A DNA stretch of 47,106 nucleotides from Thermoplasmatales archaeon SG8-52-3 (lineage in GTDB: Archaea > Thermoplasmatota > E2 > DHVEG-1), in assembly GCA_001595915.1 (NCBI GenBank), contig LSSG01000050.1:1-47106 (forward strand), written 5' to 3'. Of the stretch, positions 1-8,463 are shown piece after piece; the first letter of the stretch is position 1; every line of letters begins with the position of its first letter. The translations under genes were made by a program, and so were the position numbers. The notes beneath the pieces are model-generated. The model did not search any database and was not told where the DNA came from. It was given only the letters and a program-made list of their open reading frames with translations.

Positions 1-215
1 AAAACATCAAACCTATCAGAAATAACACTAGCAACATCAGAAGAAACATCAACCTCACACTCCCTCATACCATACTTATCAAAAGTATAAAAAACCAGTT
101 TATTAAAATCCTTCTCACTATCATAATCTCCACTGATACTAGGAAAAATCCCTGTTCCAACAAAAAGCATTAATATTCCAATAACCAGCATCTTTTTAAA
201 CAAATTATTAGGCAT
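1..215 (-). CDS. Partial secreted protein, N-terminal end only
   Basis: Only the first 71 codons are in the window; the rest lies beyond the left edge. The reading frame opens with an ATG at 215-213 and is preceded by a good ribosome site (GGGAGGT at about 224-230). The N-terminus (MPNNLFKKMLVIGILMLFVG, then TGIFPSISGD) is a typical signal peptide: two lysines, a hydrophobic run, then small residues. It resembles the leader of the next gene, whose promoter shares a 19-bp element with this one. The visible mature part shows no domain I recognise. It is probably an exported surface protein; its function is unknown. Confidence 0.75.
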   Translation of the reverse strand, partial: MPNNLFKKMLVIGILMLFVGTGIFPSISGDYDSEKDFNKLVFYTFDKYGMRECEVDVSSDVASVISDRFDV

Positions 216-253
216 ATTTCTTTACCTCCCTCTTCGATTACATCAGCTATTTA

Positions 254-272
254 ATATTTAAACATTACATAA
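254..272 (-). promoter_or_regulatory. Promoter element shared with the 2231 gene
   Basis: ATATTTAAACATTACATAA lies 39 nt upstream of the start codon at 215. A nearly identical element sits 40 nt upstream of the next secreted-protein gene (2271-2289); 17 of 19 bases match. Read on the minus strand it contains TTTAAATAT, a plausible TATA box that would place transcription start near 230. Confidence 0.5.
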
Positions 273-329
273 CTATAGAAATAAAATTCTTATCAAAATA
301 AAGGTAGGATGATCTTTACTATCTCATAT

Positions 330-2231
330 TCAAATATCGAAGGGCTCTATTGCTGGTTGGTTATCAAGTTTGAACCAAGGTAAAAGACAAAAAATAAAAC
401 CAATCCTACCAGAAATTCTATAAGTGGATTCTTTTAAATCGTCCCAGTAATTATCATACCATAAATTCTTAAGACTACCAAACTCTTGATTAAAAAAAGT
501 AACAAATTTAGCATTTGGTTTGTTATTGATAAAATTGTTATTATAGATTTTACAATTTATAGCATGATTTGTAAAAATTCCACCTGAGTTTTTATTTTTG
601 GCAATATTGTTGTTATAAATAAATAGAGATTTAGACTGTCTTCCACCACGACAGTATATTCCACAAGTATTATTTTCAATAAAATTACCACTAATGTTAC
701 CATATACATTGTCATCAATATAGATTCCATTTTTATTTTCAATAATAGTATTTCCAAAAATTGAAAATTTACTATTGGCATTGTGAGCATATATACCATT
801 GTTATTATTATCTAGTAAATTATTGGTGACACTATTATTTAGATAACCATTTAAATAAATCCCATTGTCTGTGTTTGATACAATATTTTGATTTATATTT
901 GTATTTTTTGTATTATGTTTTAAGTCAATTCCGATTTGAGCATTTGAAATATCGTTATATTCAATAATATTACTTGTAGAATTATCCTCTGAACTTATAC
1001 CAGTAACAACATCTATAATCCTGTTATTTGAAATAATATTATTGTCATTTCCACCTTTAAAACAAATACCAATATTATCAGATATTGTGTTATTTAAGAC
1101 ATAATTATTATCTGAACCCCATATAATTACTCCAACTTCGTTGTTAAAAATGATATTATCTGTGATATAATTATTATAAGAATAAATATCTAATGCAATA
1201 CCAGCATAACCCTCCTCGTTATTTGTATCAGTTTTAACAGTAAATCCACTGATTGTAATTCCATAATATCTGTTACGAACAAGAACTACATATTGTTTCT
1301 CTTTATTGAAAATTATAGTATTTTCTTTACTTTCACCAATGAGATTTACATGCTCTTCATAAATTACAACACTTTCATTATATGTCCCATTAAAAACGTA
1401 TATAGTATCACCAGAAAAAGAATTTTCAATTCCATCTTGAATTTTATTAAATGGATATTCTTTTGTTCCATCCCAAGGGCCATTGACATTATCATCGTCT
1501 ACATAAATAGTATCTGGTTCTTTTACAAAAAGATAGGGGATAAAGTTTCCATTTTCTTTTGAATAAATATCAGCTTCTCTTTGCCCTTCAGGATAAAAGT
1601 TATCATCATCTGAGATTATCCATCCAAAATTTTCAAATCGACCTTCTATGAAGTTTCTAACATCATTTGTTACATCAAATTCTAACCAAACGTTAGGATA
1701 ATCTGGTACTAATAAAACATCAGTTGGTGTTGCTTCATATGAAGGTTGAGTATTCCAAGTAACATTATATTCATCCCAATTATTAGTAATCCTATATAAA
1801 CTATATTTTCTATCATTTGGTTCCTCGATATAATCATAATAATAAAGATATAATTTAGCGAAAACATTTGTTTCTGAAGAAATTGAAGAGGTATTAAACT
1901 TTAATAATGCATCTTCCTCAAAATATCCATTACCGTTACGTCCAATTTTAATATAGTTTAAAGGACCATAATTTTCATCGGGAAGGATTTTTTCAATAAA
2001 TGTATCATCTGAGGGGTAAAGTGTCCAACTATTACCTTTAAAATCATTAACATTTTTATAATCATTTTCTTCAATTGACTCTTCAAATATTAATTCGTTT
2101 AGTTCATTTTCATGGTTTATTTTAGTTTTATTATAACTAATTGCTGTTGATGGTGAAATTACAATACCAATAAATAAAATGAAAACTCCAATTACCAGAG
2201 TTTTCCTTATTATTTTGACTTTATTTATCAT
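330..2231 (-). CDS. Secreted DNRLRE and right-handed beta-helix surface protein
   Basis: The product has 633 residues. Residues 1-32 are a signal peptide (basic start, hydrophobic core, then SPSTAIS). Residues about 48-235 resemble a DNRLRE/CBM96-type domain: they start with PSDDTFI, then show LLKFNTSSI, WNTQPSYE and LEFDVTNDVRNF, the usual order in that family. From about 240 on (IYVDDDNVNGPWDGT, then GDTIYVFNGTYNESV) comes a NosD/pectate-lyase-like parallel beta-helix with many Asn-rich turns such as NNYITDN and NNISGN. It ends with a WYDNYWDD-type capping motif. The start is ATG with GGGGAG 11 nt upstream. Such proteins are usually polysaccharide-binding or surface-coat components; the substrate is not predictable. 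There is no C-terminal membrane anchor. Confidence 0.85.
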   Translation of the reverse strand: MINKVKIIRKTLVIGVFILFIGIVISPSTAISYNKTKINHENELNELIFEESIEENDYKNVNDFKGNSWTLYPSDDTFIEKILPDENYGPLNYIKIGRNGNGYFEEDALLKFNTSSISSETNVFAKLYLYYYDYIEEPNDRKYSLYRITNNWDEYNVTWNTQPSYEATPTDVLLVPDYPNVWLEFDVTNDVRNFIEGRFENFGWIISDDDNFYPEGQREADIYSKENGNFIPYLFVKEPDTIYVDDDNVNGPWDGTKEYPFNKIQDGIENSFSGDTIYVFNGTYNESVVIYEEHVNLIGESKENTIIFNKEKQYVVLVRNRYYGITISGFTVKTDTNNEEGYAGIALDIYSYNNYITDNIIFNNEVGVIIWGSDNNYVLNNTISDNIGICFKGGNDNNIISNNRIIDVVTGISSEDNSTSNIIEYNDISNAQIGIDLKHNTKNTNINQNIVSNTDNGIYLNGYLNNSVTNNLLDNNNNGIYAHNANSKFSIFGNTIIENKNGIYIDDNVYGNISGNFIENNTCGIYCRGGRQSKSLFIYNNNIAKNKNSGGIFTNHAINCKIYNNNFINNKPNAKFVTFFNQEFGSLKNLWYDNYWDDLKESTYRISGRIGFIFCLLPWFKLDNQPAIEPFDI

Positions 2232-2270
2232 TCTTTAACTGTCTCCCCTATTTAAATAATAATATACACG

Positions 2271-2289
2271 ATATTTAAATGTTACATAA
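2271..2289 (-). promoter_or_regulatory. Promoter element shared with the 215 gene
   Basis: ATATTTAAATGTTACATAA lies 40 nt upstream of the start at 2231 and matches the element at 254-272 at 17 of 19 bases. The minus-strand reading contains a TTTAAATAT TATA box. The same position and sequence before two genes with similar signal peptides suggest co-regulation or a recent duplication of the upstream region. Confidence 0.5.
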
Positions 2290-2477
2290 TATATTATTTT
2301 TATAATTATAAAATATAAATCTTCTCTTTGCTAGATTTTATAAATGATTATTTAATTAAAATTTTAAATTTCTAAGGGTTAAAATCATGATAAGAGGTTA
2401 TTTAGCAACTTTTACAATTTTAATCTTATCAAATAAGATTTTTCCAATTTATTAAAAATAGAAAGTTAGTGATATTA

Positions 2478-2825
2478 ATGGCTGTAGGAAGGGCAACAGA
2501 TTGGATTATTCTTGGAATTCAAGTAATAGGTTATATAATTATACCGCCACTCATATATTTTTATGGAAAAAAGTTCTTTAATTTGAGCTATGAAACCTTA
2601 AATTGGATTATAATATTTGTTGAAATTCCGTTTGCAATTCTTATTATCTATATTTTTTTCAATGAAGCTAAAAATTGGACAGATAAATCTTTTTTTCAGA
2701 CTATTATTTTTGGTATCTCAATAATTCCATTCATTTTAAGGTTAGATTGGACCTCTGCGTTATTACTTCCACAAATAGTATATTGGGCAACAAAACAATT
2801 ATCATGGAAGAAAAAAGAAAATTAA
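2478..2825 (+). CDS. Small multi-pass membrane protein, unknown
   Basis: This 115-residue protein has about four hydrophobic segments (roughly residues 7-26, 38-59, 67-84 and 86-104) and a basic C-terminal tail (SWKKKEN). I chose the ATG at 2478 rather than the GTG at 2469 because GTGAT, complementary to the 16S rRNA 3' end, lies just upstream of the ATG and overlaps that GTG. I recognise no family. The gene converges with the M18 peptidase gene, with 10 nt between the stops. It is likely an integral membrane protein; its role is unknown. Confidence 0.6.
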   Translation: MAVGRATDWIILGIQVIGYIIIPPLIYFYGKKFFNLSYETLNWIIIFVEIPFAILIIYIFFNEAKNWTDKSFFQTIIFGISIIPFILRLDWTSALLLPQIVYWATKQLSWKKKEN

Positions 2826-2835
2826 TTCTTTTATT

Positions 2836-4209
2836 CTATTTCATTAAAAAGGCTTTATATGCTAGATACGAAGAGTAAATATCTACCTTACAAGTCACCT
2901 CATATGGGGAATGCATGCTCATAACAGGTGGGCCTAGATCAATTACTTCCATACCAAGTCTTGAAAAATATTTTGCAACGGTTCCTCCGCCACCGGTATC
3001 TACTCTTCCAAGTTCAGCAGCTTGCCATGGGATTTTTTCTTTGTTAAGAAGCGTTCTTATTTCAGAAACATATTCTGCAGATGCATCATTTGCAGCATAT
3101 TTACCTCCATGACCAGTAAACTTTGACATAACTACTCCACACCCAAGAGTTGATGCGTTTTTCAGTTCAAATACTTCGACATAATTAGGTGTAACAGCAG
3201 CATTTACATCTGCCGAAACAACCTTTGATTTAAGCATTACATCATCTGGATCTACCTTTGGGTCTAATTTTTTAATAATAGTACGTAAAAAGGTTGATAC
3301 TTGAGCAGTAGTGTTACCTTCACTTCCGATTTCTTCTTTATCAACAAAAAGAGCAATTGCCGTATATTCAGGTTTTTTCAAATCAAGTATTGCCTTTAAG
3401 CACGTATAAGCACAAGCTCTATCGTCTTGTCCATATGCTCCAATTAGTGACCTATCAAAACCCATGTCTCTAGCTTTAAATGCAGGAACTGCTTCAAGTT
3501 CAGCAGATATGAAATCCTCTTCTGTTATCCCATAATCCTTATGTAATTTTTCTAAAATTCCTTCCTTTATCTTTTCACTTACCTCATTTTTAACAGGTTG
3601 ACTACCTACTGTAACATCCAAGCTTTCACCTGTAATTGCATCATCTAATTTCTTTACAGCTTGTACTTTGTAGGCAAGATGAGGTAACAAATCAGGAACA
3701 GAAAATATTGGATCGGAATCATCTTCACCAAGGGCAAATTCTACTTTTTTACCATCTTTTTTTATAACAATTCCATGTAGAGATAAAGGAATTATAACCC
3801 ACTGATACTTTTTGATTCCACCATAATAGTGTGTTTCAAAAAGAGCGACATTTGAAGAAGTATCTTCATATAATGGAATTTGTTTTAGATCAAGTCTTGG
3901 ACAGTCTATATGAGAAATAACAATTCTTAGACCGCTACTGATAGGTTTTTTTCCAGTGACAATTATTGCTGCTTCTTTTTCACGATTAATTATTATATTT
4001 TTCTTATTAGATTTTGCAATTTCATTTATTTTCTGAATTGCTTCTCTTTCAGTTTTAGCAGAATTTAAAAAAAATTTATAATCTTCACAAAATTCAAAGG
4101 CACTTTTTATTTTTGCTTTTGTAAATATCTCCCAAGCTGTTTTCTTTTTGTAGGCGTATTTACTCTCTTTGTCTTTCTTTGAATCCTTCTTTTTACCTTT
4201 CTTTGCCAT
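2836..4209 (-). CDS. M18 family aminopeptidase (aspartyl aminopeptidase type)
   Basis: The product has 457 residues, the usual M18 length. It should remove N-terminal acidic or neutral residues from peptides in the cytoplasm using two metal ions. Motifs in family order are SHIDCPRLDLK (first metal histidine), GAYGQDDRACAY (bridging Asp), DKEEIGSEGN (catalytic Glu pair), SADVNAAVTPNY, KFTGHGGKYAANDASAEY, and MSMHSPYEV (C-terminal metal His). The first 25 residues are very Lys-rich, which is not usual for the family and may be a loose extension. The start is ATG with GAGGAT upstream. No neighbour suggests a dedicated substrate; general peptide turnover is most likely. Confidence 0.9.
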   Translation of the reverse strand: MAKKGKKKDSKKDKESKYAYKKKTAWEIFTKAKIKSAFEFCEDYKFFLNSAKTEREAIQKINEIAKSNKKNIIINREKEAAIIVTGKKPISSGLRIVISHIDCPRLDLKQIPLYEDTSSNVALFETHYYGGIKKYQWVIIPLSLHGIVIKKDGKKVEFALGEDDSDPIFSVPDLLPHLAYKVQAVKKLDDAITGESLDVTVGSQPVKNEVSEKIKEGILEKLHKDYGITEEDFISAELEAVPAFKARDMGFDRSLIGAYGQDDRACAYTCLKAILDLKKPEYTAIALFVDKEEIGSEGNTTAQVSTFLRTIIKKLDPKVDPDDVMLKSKVVSADVNAAVTPNYVEVFELKNASTLGCGVVMSKFTGHGGKYAANDASAEYVSEIRTLLNKEKIPWQAAELGRVDTGGGGTVAKYFSRLGMEVIDLGPPVMSMHSPYEVTCKVDIYSSYLAYKAFLMK

Positions 4210-4294
4210 TTGATATCCTCTAAAATAGGCATATAATATTCAAATAAAAAGATAACTAAGGAAAAATTGAAAAGAAAAAAAAGAAAAAATTTTA

Positions 4295-5185
4295 TTATCT
4301 TCTTACAACATAAACAACAACTGCAATACCAACAATTACAATTATTACAATAAGTCCAACAAATAAAAGTAGTGGTGATTCTTCTCCAGAGTTACCATCT
4401 CCATTAGTTGAGCCACCATTAATTTTAATAGTTGAAGTGTTAAAACCGATATTTCCCTCATTATCAGTAACAAAAAGTTGAACTTCATATTCTCCAGGGG
4501 CATCAAATGTAAATTCTGGATTTTGTTCAGAAGAATCTATTTCTAAATCCTCATCAAAATGCCATTCCCATTCGTAAGGTTCTTTTCCTCCATTAGCCTC
4601 ACCAAAAAATTGAATGGCTTCATCAACTTTTCCTTCACTTGGACCATCAATTGTAACTTGAATTGTAAGAATATTTGGATAAATATCATAATATGGATCT
4701 TCCATTTGTTCATTGACCTTTGCTGTATATATCGCCATTGACACATAATCCTCATCATCACTTATTAAATTGAATTTAAAGGTTAGTTTTTTTGTATCAA
4801 ATCCTGTTATTGTGATATCTAGGTCCTCATCACCTTCCTCAGTGGTTACTATCCCATATTCTTCTTCTAATCCACCAACATTAAAATAAGCGTAAGTGTA
4901 TAGATTTTCAGAAGTTTCCAATTCAAGAGTCAATAATAAACCGGATGATTTTTTAATATTACCAACAAATTCAAGTTCTAATGTAACTTGATCATCTTCT
5001 TTTTGGTAAGTAATTTCATCAAAATCAATATCGGTAATATCTGGATTAGTTCCACCTGTTTCATCAATTACATCACCTGATCCATCATAAAATACTTTTG
5101 TTTCATCTGCTGCCATAACAGTAGAAGTAGCAGCTATAAGGTATGCACAGATTATTAAACCAGCTATCAATATTTTTTTATTCAT
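4295..5185 (-). CDS. Membrane-anchored extracellular PKD-domain protein
   Basis: The product has 296 residues. Residues 1-26 form a signal peptide (MNKKILIAGLIICAYLIAAT, then STVMAAD). An unassigned acidic domain, probably beta-rich, covers about residues 28-175. A PKD domain follows at about 178-257, with EWEWHFDEDLEID, then FDAPGEYEVQLFVTDNEGN. A Gly/Asn-rich linker leads to one C-terminal membrane helix (LLLFVGLIVIIVIVGIAVVV) and a short basic tail (YVVRR). It should be tethered to the outer face of the cell membrane. The ATG at 5185 is preferred over the GTG at 5194 because GTGAT lies correctly spaced before it. Its function is unknown; PKD domains mediate protein or carbohydrate contacts. 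Confidence 0.8.
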   Translation of the reverse strand: MNKKILIAGLIICAYLIAATSTVMAADETKVFYDGSGDVIDETGGTNPDITDIDFDEITYQKEDDQVTLELEFVGNIKKSSGLLLTLELETSENLYTYAYFNVGGLEEEYGIVTTEEGDEDLDITITGFDTKKLTFKFNLISDDEDYVSMAIYTAKVNEQMEDPYYDIYPNILTIQVTIDGPSEGKVDEAIQFFGEANGGKEPYEWEWHFDEDLEIDSSEQNPEFTFDAPGEYEVQLFVTDNEGNIGFNTSTIKINGGSTNGDGNSGEESPLLLFVGLIVIIVIVGIAVVVYVVRR

Positions 5186-5208
5186 ATTAATCACTTTTCC
5201 ATTTAGTA

Positions 5209-5221
5209 TAGCAACCTGCTA
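5209..5221. promoter_or_regulatory. Possible operator at the start of the PKD gene transcript
   Basis: TAGCA-ACC-TGCTA is a perfect 5-bp inverted repeat with a 3-nt spacer. A TATA-like box (GTTTATAAAA, plus-strand 5233-5242) lies just upstream of the minus-strand gene, so transcription should start near 5212, inside the repeat. This is a usual position for a repressor site, but the arms are short and chance is possible. Confidence 0.3.
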
Positions 5222-5337
5222 AACAAGACCCTGTTTATAAAATTTGTTTTTCAAATATTGTAAAAAATCTAATGTCATAAATTTTATTTTAAAATAAATT
5301 TTTGTATTAAATTAAAATTCAATATCTAACCATTAAA

Positions 5338-5658
5338 TTATTTCAATTTTTTCTTTAAATCTTGTACTGTGGTTGAAAATTCATCTAATGTTGATTCAAG
5401 AGTACCTAATACTTCATGTATTCTATCAGTTATGACAGCTCCATTACGTGAAGGAGTAATTAAACCATCTTTTTCAAGGGTTCTCAAAGAGTATCTTATC
5501 ATATGTTGTGGTTGTCCGGTCATTTGAGATAATTTTATAATTCCTATTGGGCCATGTTCCTGAACATTTTTTAAAACATTTAAATGTCTTGATAACAAAT
5601 CTAACTCTTTTTCAGCAACACTTGTTATACTTGATTTATTATTGACTTTTTCACCCAA
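5338..5658 (-). CDS. Small winged-helix transcriptional regulator
   Basis: The product has 106 residues. A winged helix-turn-helix spans about residues 20-80: helix 2 IGIIKLSQMTG, recognition helix HMIRYSLRTLEKDGLI, then a wing (TPSRNGAVITD). A heptad-like C-terminal helix (VLGTLESTLDEFSTTVQDLK) suggests a dimerising coiled coil. The start codon is TTG at 5658, fixed by a strong ribosome site (GGAGGTG, 5 nt upstream). The type resembles small archaeal regulators that act as dimers. The target is unknown. It is divergent from the Lrp-type ligand-domain gene at 5796 and shares a 137-nt AT-rich promoter region with it. Confidence 0.75.
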   Translation of the reverse strand: MGEKVNNKSSITSVAEKELDLLSRHLNVLKNVQEHGPIGIIKLSQMTGQPQHMIRYSLRTLEKDGLITPSRNGAVITDRIHEVLGTLESTLDEFSTTVQDLKKKLK

Positions 5659-5795
5659 TTAAGCACCTCCTGTCAATTGTTAACATAATACATTACTATT
5701 ATATATCTTTTACGAAGACTTTCTTTAAAAGTATATAAATAATATAATTTTGTAAAAGAAAAAATATAAGACTTATTATTTGCATTCGGTATTTC

Positions 5796-6044
5796 ATGGC
5801 CACAGGATTTGCACTTTTATCAATAAGCCCATTACATGAAAAAGAAGTATTTAATGCTCTAAATAGTATCAATGAGATATCTGAGGTTCACCCTCTATTT
5901 GGAGAATATGATATTCTTGTAAAAATTAATTGTACAGATATTGATGAGATCGGGGATGTTGTAATTAAGAAAATTAGGTCTCTTAAAGGAATTGTTGATA
6001 CTAAAACTCTTATTGGAACAAGAAGTCTAGAAGGATTTCAATAA
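5796..6044 (+). CDS. Stand-alone Lrp/AsnC ligand-binding (RAM) domain protein
   Basis: The 82-residue protein is only the alpha/beta ligand-sensing domain of Lrp/AsnC regulators and has no DNA-binding helix-turn-helix. Visible hallmarks are the opening strand GFALLSISPLHEKEVFNAL, the central EVHPLFGEYDILVKI (cf. the usual G.yD.l.kv) and the closing strand VDTKTLIGTR. Such demi-Lrp proteins assemble into octameric rings and may bind amino acids or pair with full Lrp proteins. A TATA-like sequence (GTATATAAATAATATA, about 5730-5745) precedes it. No partner regulator is adjacent except the divergent winged-helix protein. Confidence 0.8.
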   Translation: MATGFALLSISPLHEKEVFNALNSINEISEVHPLFGEYDILVKINCTDIDEIGDVVIKKIRSLKGIVDTKTLIGTRSLEGFQ

Positions 6045-6049
6045 AATTA

Positions 6050-6169
6050 TTATTTTTTTCTTTGTTGTCGAGCAAGGTATCTAAATCTATTTTCAATCAT
6101 AAAAATATGAGCAATAAATCTAATTTCGTACCTTTCTTCTTCGCTTGATACTTGCCCTACAATCAACAT
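6050..6169 (-). CDS. Putative 39-residue basic protein
   Basis: A short reading frame starts at ATG 6169-6167 and encodes MLIVGQVSSEEERYEIRFIA, then HIFMIENRFRYLARQQRKK. It has AAGGT six nt upstream of the ATG. A TATA-like run (about 6211-6226) and a 7-bp inverted repeat (6191-6209) lie where a promoter and operator would be expected. The product would be one amphipathic helix with an Arg/Lys-rich end. I recognise no family. It converges with the Lrp-domain gene, 5 nt apart. The control signals, not the protein sequence, are the main reason to call it. Confidence 0.45.
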   Translation of the reverse strand: MLIVGQVSSEEERYEIRFIAHIFMIENRFRYLARQQRKK

Positions 6170-6190
6170 TCATTTACCTTCTATTCGTTT

Positions 6191-6209
6191 CATGTTAATT
6201 GATAACATG
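6191..6209. promoter_or_regulatory. Inverted repeat, possible operator
   Basis: CATGTTA-ATTGA-TAACATG is a perfect 7-bp inverted repeat with a 5-nt spacer. It lies about 22 nt upstream of the 39-residue reading frame and just downstream of its TATA-like box, where the transcript should begin. A second, smaller palindrome (TTAAC-TC-GTTAA, 6229-6240) lies on the other side of the box. Confidence 0.45.
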
Positions 6210-6330
6210 ATACTATATATTATATTATTTAACTCGTTAATATATATAGATTTCTATTTTTTCAAATATATTATTTAAATAAAATTTAGCTACTGCATTT
6301 AAATATAATATATACTAATATATAATATAA

Positions 6331-8382
6331 ATGAAGAAGGCGATAATTCTATTAATAATTATAATAATGTGTTCAACAAGTCAAGTAACAAGTCAAAAAA
6401 TGGAAAATTACTCTTCATTAATTTTTAAAAAAATAATATATGTAGACGATGACAATATTTATGGCCCATGGAATGGAACTGAGGAACATCCCTATAGATA
6501 CATAAGAGATGGTATTATTAATTCAACAAATGGAGATTTTGTTTTTGTTTATAATGGAATTTATAATGAAACTATTAAAATAAACAAGTCAATAAGTTTG
6601 GTAGGTGAAAATAAAAACTCAACAATAATTGATGGGTCTTATAATCAAGAGATAATAAATCTAACAAAAGATAATATAAAACTTATTAATTTTACAATTA
6701 GAAATTCAGGTGGTAATCCTTATAATTCTGCTATAAGGATAAATTCTAACAATTCATTAGTAAAAAAATGTGAAATTTATAGATCCAAAGTTGGAATTTT
6801 ATTAAATAATAATATTAAAAATACTATAGATAATTGTACATTTTATAAAAATGGACAAGGAATTTTATTTGATTCATCTGATAGTAATTTTATTTCCGGC
6901 TGTGTATTTACACATAACTCAATAGGAGTCCAATTTGAAAAATCAAAAAATAACAATATATCCTACTGCTACACCTACGAAAATGGAATATCATTTTATT
7001 TAAATGATTCAAAAGAAATCAATATCTATCAATGTAATATAAGCGATAACTCAGTCAATCTTGGAGGGGTTTTTATTGAAAACTCATTTGATGTTACAAT
7101 CGGAAATTCAATTATTGCTCATAACGGAGCTGGTATTAGTTTATCTTCTTCAAGTGGAATTTCAATTTTTCATTGTGATATTATTAAAAATACTCATTTT
7201 GGAATAGCAATGCGTAGTCCATCGAAAAATATATTAGTAGAAACTTGTGAAATTGTAAAAAATTATAGATACGCAATTTACATTGAAAAATTAAATTCAT
7301 GTATAATTAAAAACTGCAATATTTACAAAAACAATCTATATGATATATATTCACGATTAGTGAGATGTAGCGCTAGATTAAATTGGTGGGGTTCAATATT
7401 TGGTCCAAAATATATTGAAAGTTTGTATAGAGGGAGAATAACTGTTTTTTTAAGTAAAATAAGATGTTTTCCTTGGTATCTTAGACAAATAAAAGATATT
7501 GGTGCTAATTGGAAGGGAAATGAACCTTACTTAAAAAAAATAAATATAGGTTTACAACAAAAAATTTTTAATTTTACTGGAAAAGACATTGATGAAGATG
7601 GACTACCTGACTGGTGGGAGGAAAAATGGGGATATAGTCCTTTTATTTGGGATGATCACAAACATCTTGACCCTGACAATGATGCATTAAATAATTTTGA
7701 AGAATGTTATACTGATAAATTTGGTTCAAATCCTTTCTATAAAGATATATTTCTTGAAATAGATTGGATGGAATCAAACCATCCTGATATCTCAAACAAA
7801 CCTTCTGAAAATCTTACAAAAGAAATAGTTTCAATTTTTAAAGAGCATAACATTGCATTACATATCGATATTGGCAATTTAGATGGAGGTCAAGAAATAC
7901 CAATATGTAATTCAGCATTTTCATACTCAAAATTACAGGATCTATACTGGAAATATTTTCTACAAAACGATTTAAACAATCCTAGAAAAGGAATATTTCA
8001 TTATGGAATTATTTGTAATTATTGTCCGGATCTAAATTTTCCATTTTTTGGATGGGATCAGTTTGATTCATTTGCAATATCTGCAAAATGGTTAAAGGAA
8101 TCAAATCCTTTAACAAGTATGGAAAACCTCATTGGAGGAGCTCTTGTTCATCATCTTGGTCATACATTAGGTTTAATTGCAGATACTTATGGGGGAATTG
8201 ATAATACTGGATCTTCTCAAATATTTTCTATTCAATGGCTAAAATATAGAAATTACAAAAGTTGTATGAATTATCATTATAAATATAAAATATTAACATT
8301 TTCAGATGGAACAAATGGTCGTGGAGATTTTGATGACTGGAAAAATCTTGATTTTTCTTTTTTTAAAAATACCATTTTCTAA
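6331..8382 (+). CDS. Secreted beta-helix / metzincin-like protein, catalytic Glu lost
   Basis: The product has 683 residues. Residues 1-21 are a signal peptide. From about 36 a parallel beta-helix begins (IIYVDDDNIYGPWNGTEEHP) and runs to about 350, ending with NWWGSIFGP. Residues about 410-470 are rich in Ca-binding-type Asp turns (DIDEDGLPDWWEEKWGY, then DPDNDALNNFEE). The C-terminal 220 residues match the protease-like half of the tandem neighbour at 8464, including a CMNY Met-turn-like motif. But where the neighbour has HELGH, this one has HHLGH (residues 607-611), so the general-base Glu is His. It is predicted to be a non-catalytic paralogue that still binds substrate or metal. The gene follows an AT-rich TATA-type promoter and has no clear ribosome site. 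Confidence 0.8.
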   Translation: MKKAIILLIIIIMCSTSQVTSQKMENYSSLIFKKIIYVDDDNIYGPWNGTEEHPYRYIRDGIINSTNGDFVFVYNGIYNETIKINKSISLVGENKNSTIIDGSYNQEIINLTKDNIKLINFTIRNSGGNPYNSAIRINSNNSLVKKCEIYRSKVGILLNNNIKNTIDNCTFYKNGQGILFDSSDSNFISGCVFTHNSIGVQFEKSKNNNISYCYTYENGISFYLNDSKEINIYQCNISDNSVNLGGVFIENSFDVTIGNSIIAHNGAGISLSSSSGISIFHCDIIKNTHFGIAMRSPSKNILVETCEIVKNYRYAIYIEKLNSCIIKNCNIYKNNLYDIYSRLVRCSARLNWWGSIFGPKYIESLYRGRITVFLSKIRCFPWYLRQIKDIGANWKGNEPYLKKINIGLQQKIFNFTGKDIDEDGLPDWWEEKWGYSPFIWDDHKHLDPDNDALNNFEECYTDKFGSNPFYKDIFLEIDWMESNHPDISNKPSENLTKEIVSIFKEHNIALHIDIGNLDGGQEIPICNSAFSYSKLQDLYWKYFLQNDLNNPRKGIFHYGIICNYCPDLNFPFFGWDQFDSFAISAKWLKESNPLTSMENLIGGALVHHLGHTLGLIADTYGGIDNTGSSQIFSIQWLKYRNYKSCMNYHYKYKILTFSDGTNGRGDFDDWKNLDFSFFKNTIF

Positions 8383-8451
8383 AAAGATATAGATTAGATT
8401 TTCAATAAATATATATAGACAAAAATATATATTGAAAATATTAGCAATATC

Positions 8452-8456
8452 GGAGG
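8452..8456 (+). promoter_or_regulatory. Ribosome binding site that supports a CTG start
   Basis: GGAGG lies 7 nt before the CTG at 8464-8466. No canonical start codon follows at a usable distance in this frame; the next ATG is 89 nt downstream, beyond the signal-peptide codons. Confidence 0.7.
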
Positions 8457-8463
8457 AAATTAT

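Noticed and set aside
330-1500. Many short AT-rich repeats that look like a tandem repeat or CRISPR
   Set aside because: They are codons for Asn-rich turns of a beta-helix protein; the spacing and sequence are irregular and there are no constant repeats with unique spacers.
1293-1562. Plus-strand 89-codon frame inside the beta-helix gene
   Set aside because: It is antisense to a clear domain-bearing gene, and its hydrophobic content is the normal effect of reading AT-rich coding DNA backwards.
5281-5300. Long AT palindrome (TTTATTTTAAAATAAA) as an operator or terminator
   Set aside because: It is made only of A and T in a very AT-rich region, so chance is likely, and there is no T-run placed as in a known terminator.
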